The notes below the pieces were generated by a model, which worked only from the letters and a program-made list of their open reading frames with translations, had not been told where the DNA came from and did not search any database. The translations under genes and the position numbers were made by a program. A DNA stretch of 9,185 nt from JAFDEI01 sp964196055 (lineage in GTDB: Bacteria > Myxococcota_A > UBA9160 > SMWR01), in assembly GCA_964196055.1 (NCBI GenBank), contig CAXMSF010000015.1, positions 1 through 9,185 on the forward strand, read 5' to 3'. Position 1 is the first letter of the stretch. The number at the start of each line of letters is the position of its first letter. Shown here piece after piece: positions 6,856 to 9,185 of the stretch.

Positions 6856-7293
6856 GCGCGGATCGCCGAAAAGAGCTGCTCCCCGTGCGCCGCAGTTCCG
6901 CCGTCGCAGCAACTACCAGGGGTCGACGCACGGACGCTTCTTGCCCGTGCGGGGGCTGACCGGCGGCACCGAACGCAACGCGCGCGTGATCAGATGGCGC
7001 GAGTCCATCGGATCGATGACGTCGTCGATCTCGAAGTGGGACGCCATGTTGACCGCCTTCCCGTGCTCGTACATGCGCGCGACCATCTCTTCGTAGAGGG
7101 CGCGCCGCTCGTCCGGGTCCGTCATCGCCGCGAGTTCCTTACGGTAGCCGAGCTTCACGGCGCCTTCGAGTCCCATGCCCCCGAACTCACCAGTGGGCCA
7201 CGACACGGTGAAGAACGGCGCCTTGAAACTACCGCCCGCCATCGCCTGGGCACCGAGCCCGTAGCCCTTGCGCAGGATGATCGTGAAGAAGGG

Positions 7294-7305
7294 CACACTG
7301 AGGGT
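7294..7305 (-). other. BC-CT fusion junction (internal deletion scar)
   Basis: On the minus strand the text passes directly from the BC motif VEVAPSP through T-L-S to the CT motif VPFFTIILRKGYGLG. In intact single-chain carboxylases several hundred residues lie between these two points. The join keeps the frame. I see no insertion-sequence end or obvious repeat at the join. Confidence 0.7.
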
Positions 7306-7681
7306 CGGGCTCGGCGCCACTTCGACCAGCTTCTGGTGTCGACGCTGCAGCGTGCACTCGCGCTCCCAGACATGGCTGACCGACCGTCCATCCCCGATGA
7401 TCTGCACCTCGACATGACGCGCATTCGCGACACGCCGCTCGAGGTAGACGTCGCCACAGCCGAAAGCTGCTTCCGCCTCGGACCGACAGCGTTCGTAAGC
7501 AACCGCGAGTTCGGCATCACCGTTCACTGCCCGCATGCCACGCCCGCTGCCCCCGGCCACGGCCTTGATCATCACGCCGGATCCTCCTCGCTGCTCGGCG
7601 AGGAATGCCTGCGCCTGTTCGAGCGACGTCGGCCCGGCGGTACCCGCAAGAATCGGGACGCCGCACTCGGCCGCGAGCCGA

Positions 7682-7691
7682 CGCGCGCGCC
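7682..7691 (-). other. Frameshift in a CG dinucleotide run in the carboxylase remnant
   Basis: The plus strand shows an alternating CG run at 7682-7690. On the minus strand, BC homology (GFGDKARA) enters the run in one frame and leaves it (RRLAAECGVPILAG) in another. Loss of one CG unit (two bases) or gain of one base restores a continuous family-like GDK-x-RARRLA segment. Slippage in such a run, or a base-calling error, would explain it. Confidence 0.65.
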
Positions 7692-7918
7692 TTGTCACCG
7701 AATCCGTCGAGCACCTCCGGCGAGGGCCCCACGAAGGTGAGCCCCGCCGCCGCGCAGGCACGCGCAAACTCGACGCTCTCACTCGCGAAGCCGTAGCCCG
7801 GGTGCACGGCGTCGCAGCCGGTTTCGAGCGCAGCGGCGATGATGCTCCGGCTATCGAGATAGGCGCGTGCGCCGCGTCCGGCAAGGGAGCACACCGCATC
7901 GGCCCGCCGAACGTGCAA

Positions 7919-8040
7919 CGCTCCGCCTACAGGGGCACAGGAGAAGCTCGACCACCCGTGCGGATTCGCAAGCGCAACACCGACGGGCGCGCGCTTGGAT
8001 CGTCGAGCGACGTCTGCGCGAGGAGCCGCCCGCGCACGGT
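7919..8040 (-). other. Region between sensor stop and carboxylase remnant, possible decayed BC N-terminus
   Basis: The frame that carries HVRRADAV stays open on the minus strand through this stretch, reading VALANPHG followed a little later by FSCAPVGGALH. That faintly recalls a BC start (V-L-V-A-N-R-G and, further on, VFSCADAGALH), but the spacing is far too short and the conserved RGEIA is gone. No ATG start is available. I treat it as degraded or rearranged 5' sequence of the carboxylase. Confidence 0.35.
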
Positions 8041-9185
8041 CTAACTCGAAGCGTCCTGAGAGTCGGCTTCGACTTCGCTGTGACTGGGCTCGCTGAGATC
8101 GCGAAGGAAGCCGCAGAAGAGCCGTCTTCCCGTGACCGTGACCGGGCAGACCGTCAACTCCACTGGAAACTCCTCGCCGCCCTTGCGGATCGCCGTCAAC
8201 TCATCGATGTGCTTGTCGATGATGCGGCCTTCACCGGTCGCCAGATAGTGCTCCAATCCCAGTCGATGAGTCTCGCGGTGGGCCGGCGGGATGATGAGGT
8301 CTGCGACCAGCCTGCCTCGCACTTCCTCGCGCGTGTAACCGAAGATTCTCTGAGCCGAGGGGTTGAATTCCAACGTGGTGCCCGTTTCATCCATGACGAC
8401 GATCCCGTCGAGCGCTGCTCTCATCATGGCGCTTCTGACTTCTTCGAGACTCCGCAACGCTTCGTCGGCCAGCCTCCGCCTCTGGAAGGCGGCCGCCATG
8501 AGCCAGCCGATCACCAGAAGCGTGAAGTACATCGGCATTGCGATCACGAGCAGGGGTGTTGCGACCTGGACGGCGATGTCGTCGAGGAGTCGGCGCGGAA
8601 CCAATGAGATGAACATCCAATAGTGCGACTCATGTGCTTCCGAGTCGGTTCCAGAAGCGACTGATCGCGGCGTGACGGTATCGAAATAGAAGAGGCCCTC
8701 GCTGCTCTCGATCCCGCCCTGCGGGCGCGCCGGAAACTGCGTCCACACGTCCGGGAACGTGCGCTCGAAGCTCCTTCCGTGCTCGAGCACGAAGCCCCAT
8801 TCGACCTCCGGCCGGTGCTGAAGCCAGTAGCCGTCGGAGTTGACGATCATGCGCTGAATACCGGTCTCGTCGGTGTTCCGTTCGAATGCGCGCAGGAAGT
8901 GTCCACCATGGGCGTTCAGGACGACGATTCCCCGCCGCTGCCCCGCGGCGTCGTCGATCGGCGTCGCGAAACGGAGAACCGGTTTGTACGGATCTTCGAT
9001 CACGCCGTGCTCGACGTTCAGGTCCATGGGTGAGACGAACACCTCGCCCGGATCGAGGCGCATGGTGTCGCTGAAGTAGCTGCGGTCTCCCTTGTCCTGG
9101 AGTTCGCCCTGGGGTGTGATTCGCGGCCCACCGGGTGTGTTCTCGGCGCGAAGGATCTCTTGCCCCGTGGCGCCGATGAACCGAA
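8041..9185 (-). CDS. Cache-TM-PAS sensor protein, 5' end outside window, no output domain
   Basis: About 380 residues are visible; the N-terminus lies beyond the right edge, since the frame stays open to 9185. The first ~215 residues are a periplasmic double-Cache type sensor (RSYFSDTMRLDPGEVFVSP, later GIVVLNAHGG). A membrane helix follows (PLLVIAMPMYFTLLVIGWLM), then a short linker and a PAS domain (ALDGIVVMDETGTTLEFNPS through GRRLFCGFLRDLSE). Proteins built like this normally go on to a histidine kinase, GGDEF or methyl-accepting domain after the phrase that here reads FLRDLSEP. This one adds only about 16 polar residues and stops (TAG at 8041-8043). No frame of the next 120 bases shows kinase motifs. 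It is either a truncated sensor or one that signals through a partner. Upstream residues were read directly from 9064-9185, so the ATG at 9061-9063 is internal, not the start. Confidence 0.83.
   Translation of the reverse strand, partial: RFIGATGQEILRAENTPGGPRITPQGELQDKGDRSYFSDTMRLDPGEVFVSPMDLNVEHGVIEDPYKPVLRFATPIDDAAGQRRGIVVLNAHGGHFLRAFERNTDETGIQRMIVNSDGYWLQHRPEVEWGFVLEHGRSFERTFPDVWTQFPARPQGGIESSEGLFYFDTVTPRSVASGTDSEAHESHYWMFISLVPRRLLDDIAVQVATPLLVIAMPMYFTLLVIGWLMAAAFQRRRLADEALRSLEEVRSAMMRAALDGIVVMDETGTTLEFNPSAQRIFGYTREEVRGRLVADLIIPPAHRETHRLGLEHYLATGEGRIIDKHIDELTAIRKGGEEFPVELTVCPVTVTGRRLFCGFLRDLSEPSHSEVEADSQDASS

Larger units (their letters stand above)
6913..7918 (-). pseudogene. Broken acyl-CoA carboxylase: biotin-carboxylase fragment fused to carboxyltransferase end
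   Basis: Remnant of a biotin-dependent acyl-CoA carboxylase, probably of the large single-chain type (BC, BCCP and CT in one protein, about 1100 residues). Reading from 7918 down, the biotin-carboxylase N-terminal part appears (HVRRADAV, then GCDAVHPGYGFASESVEFA and FVGPSPEVLDGFGDK). At about 7682-7691 the frame shifts and continues as RRLAAECGVPILAGT, with the ATP-grasp loop KAVAGGSGRGMR and then HVEVQIIGDG and QRRHQKLVEVAPSP. There the BC domain breaks off and joins in frame, near 7294-7305, to the last ~127 residues of a PccB-like carboxyltransferase (VPFFTIILRKGYGLGAQAMAGGSF, here shortened). The CT end is intact (RTGKKRPCVDPW, TAG). The back half of BC, the biotin carrier and the front of CT are absent, as is a normal BC N-terminus with its ANRGEIA motif. 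No carboxylase activity is expected. Real decay and misassembly are both possible. Confidence 0.8.

Noticed and set aside
5974..6912. Minus-strand open frame opposite the kinase catalytic part
   Set aside because: Antisense of the HisKA/HATPase region, which has all its conserved boxes on the plus strand.
6856..6912. Bidirectional terminator between the convergent kinase and carboxylase genes
   Set aside because: Only a weak GCTGC/GCAGC complementarity with a 26-base loop and no T-run was found.
6994..7740. Plus-strand open frame across the carboxylase remnant
   Set aside because: The minus strand carries unmistakable BC and CT motifs; the plus reading is their antisense.

Overview
This is a GC-rich bacterial window. 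The gene content (a PEP-CTERM surface protein, a cytochrome P450, an F420-type luciferase-like oxidoreductase, an acyl-CoA carboxylase remnant and multi-domain sensors) fits an environmental Gram-negative bacterium with a large genome. A deltaproteobacterial, myxococcal or Binatota-like lineage is my guess, from gene content only. I see no tRNA, rRNA, CRISPR array, insertion sequence or phage gene.

Layout. 54-959 (+) encodes a secreted PEP-CTERM protein with two acidic calcium-loop-like motifs. 1144-2370 (+) encodes a class I type cytochrome P450 whose I-helix lacks the usual acidic residue. A 196-base gap follows, with a weak promoter-like element and a perfect 7-bp hairpin. 2567-3577 (+) encodes an LLM-class oxidoreductase predicted to use F420. 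22 bases after its stop, behind a strong ribosome binding site, lies the centrepiece: 3600-4754 (+). It looks like one 384-residue two-domain AhpD/carboxymuconolactone-decarboxylase-like protein interrupted by an in-frame TGA at 4380-4382. The TGA falls exactly where the resolving cysteine of the AhpD catalytic motif belongs (E-x11-C-x2-[TGA]-x3-H). The same frame continues for 123 codons of family-like sequence, and a hairpin of bacterial SECIS geometry follows the TGA. I read this as a selenoprotein that standard gene calling would split into a 260-residue protein plus a 110-residue orphan.

After a 301-base gene-free stretch, 5056-6855 (+) encodes a complete 7TM-PAS-HisKA-HATPase sensor kinase with no response regulator beside it. 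The minus-strand right end looks decayed or rearranged. 6913-7918 is a broken acyl-CoA carboxylase: a biotin-carboxylase piece with a frameshift in a CG run, fused in frame to the last ~127 residues of a carboxyltransferase, with the middle of the enzyme missing. 8041-9185 (running off the window) is a Cache-TM-PAS sensor that stops right after its PAS domain with no output module.

How they may work together: the LLM oxidoreductase and the AhpD-like selenoprotein are probably co-transcribed and may form a redox or detoxification pair. The P450 upstream may belong to the same oxidative lipid or xenobiotic metabolism but is separated by its own leader. The PEP-CTERM protein and the two sensors are not obviously linked to this. 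All function statements rest on motif recognition by eye, with no database search.
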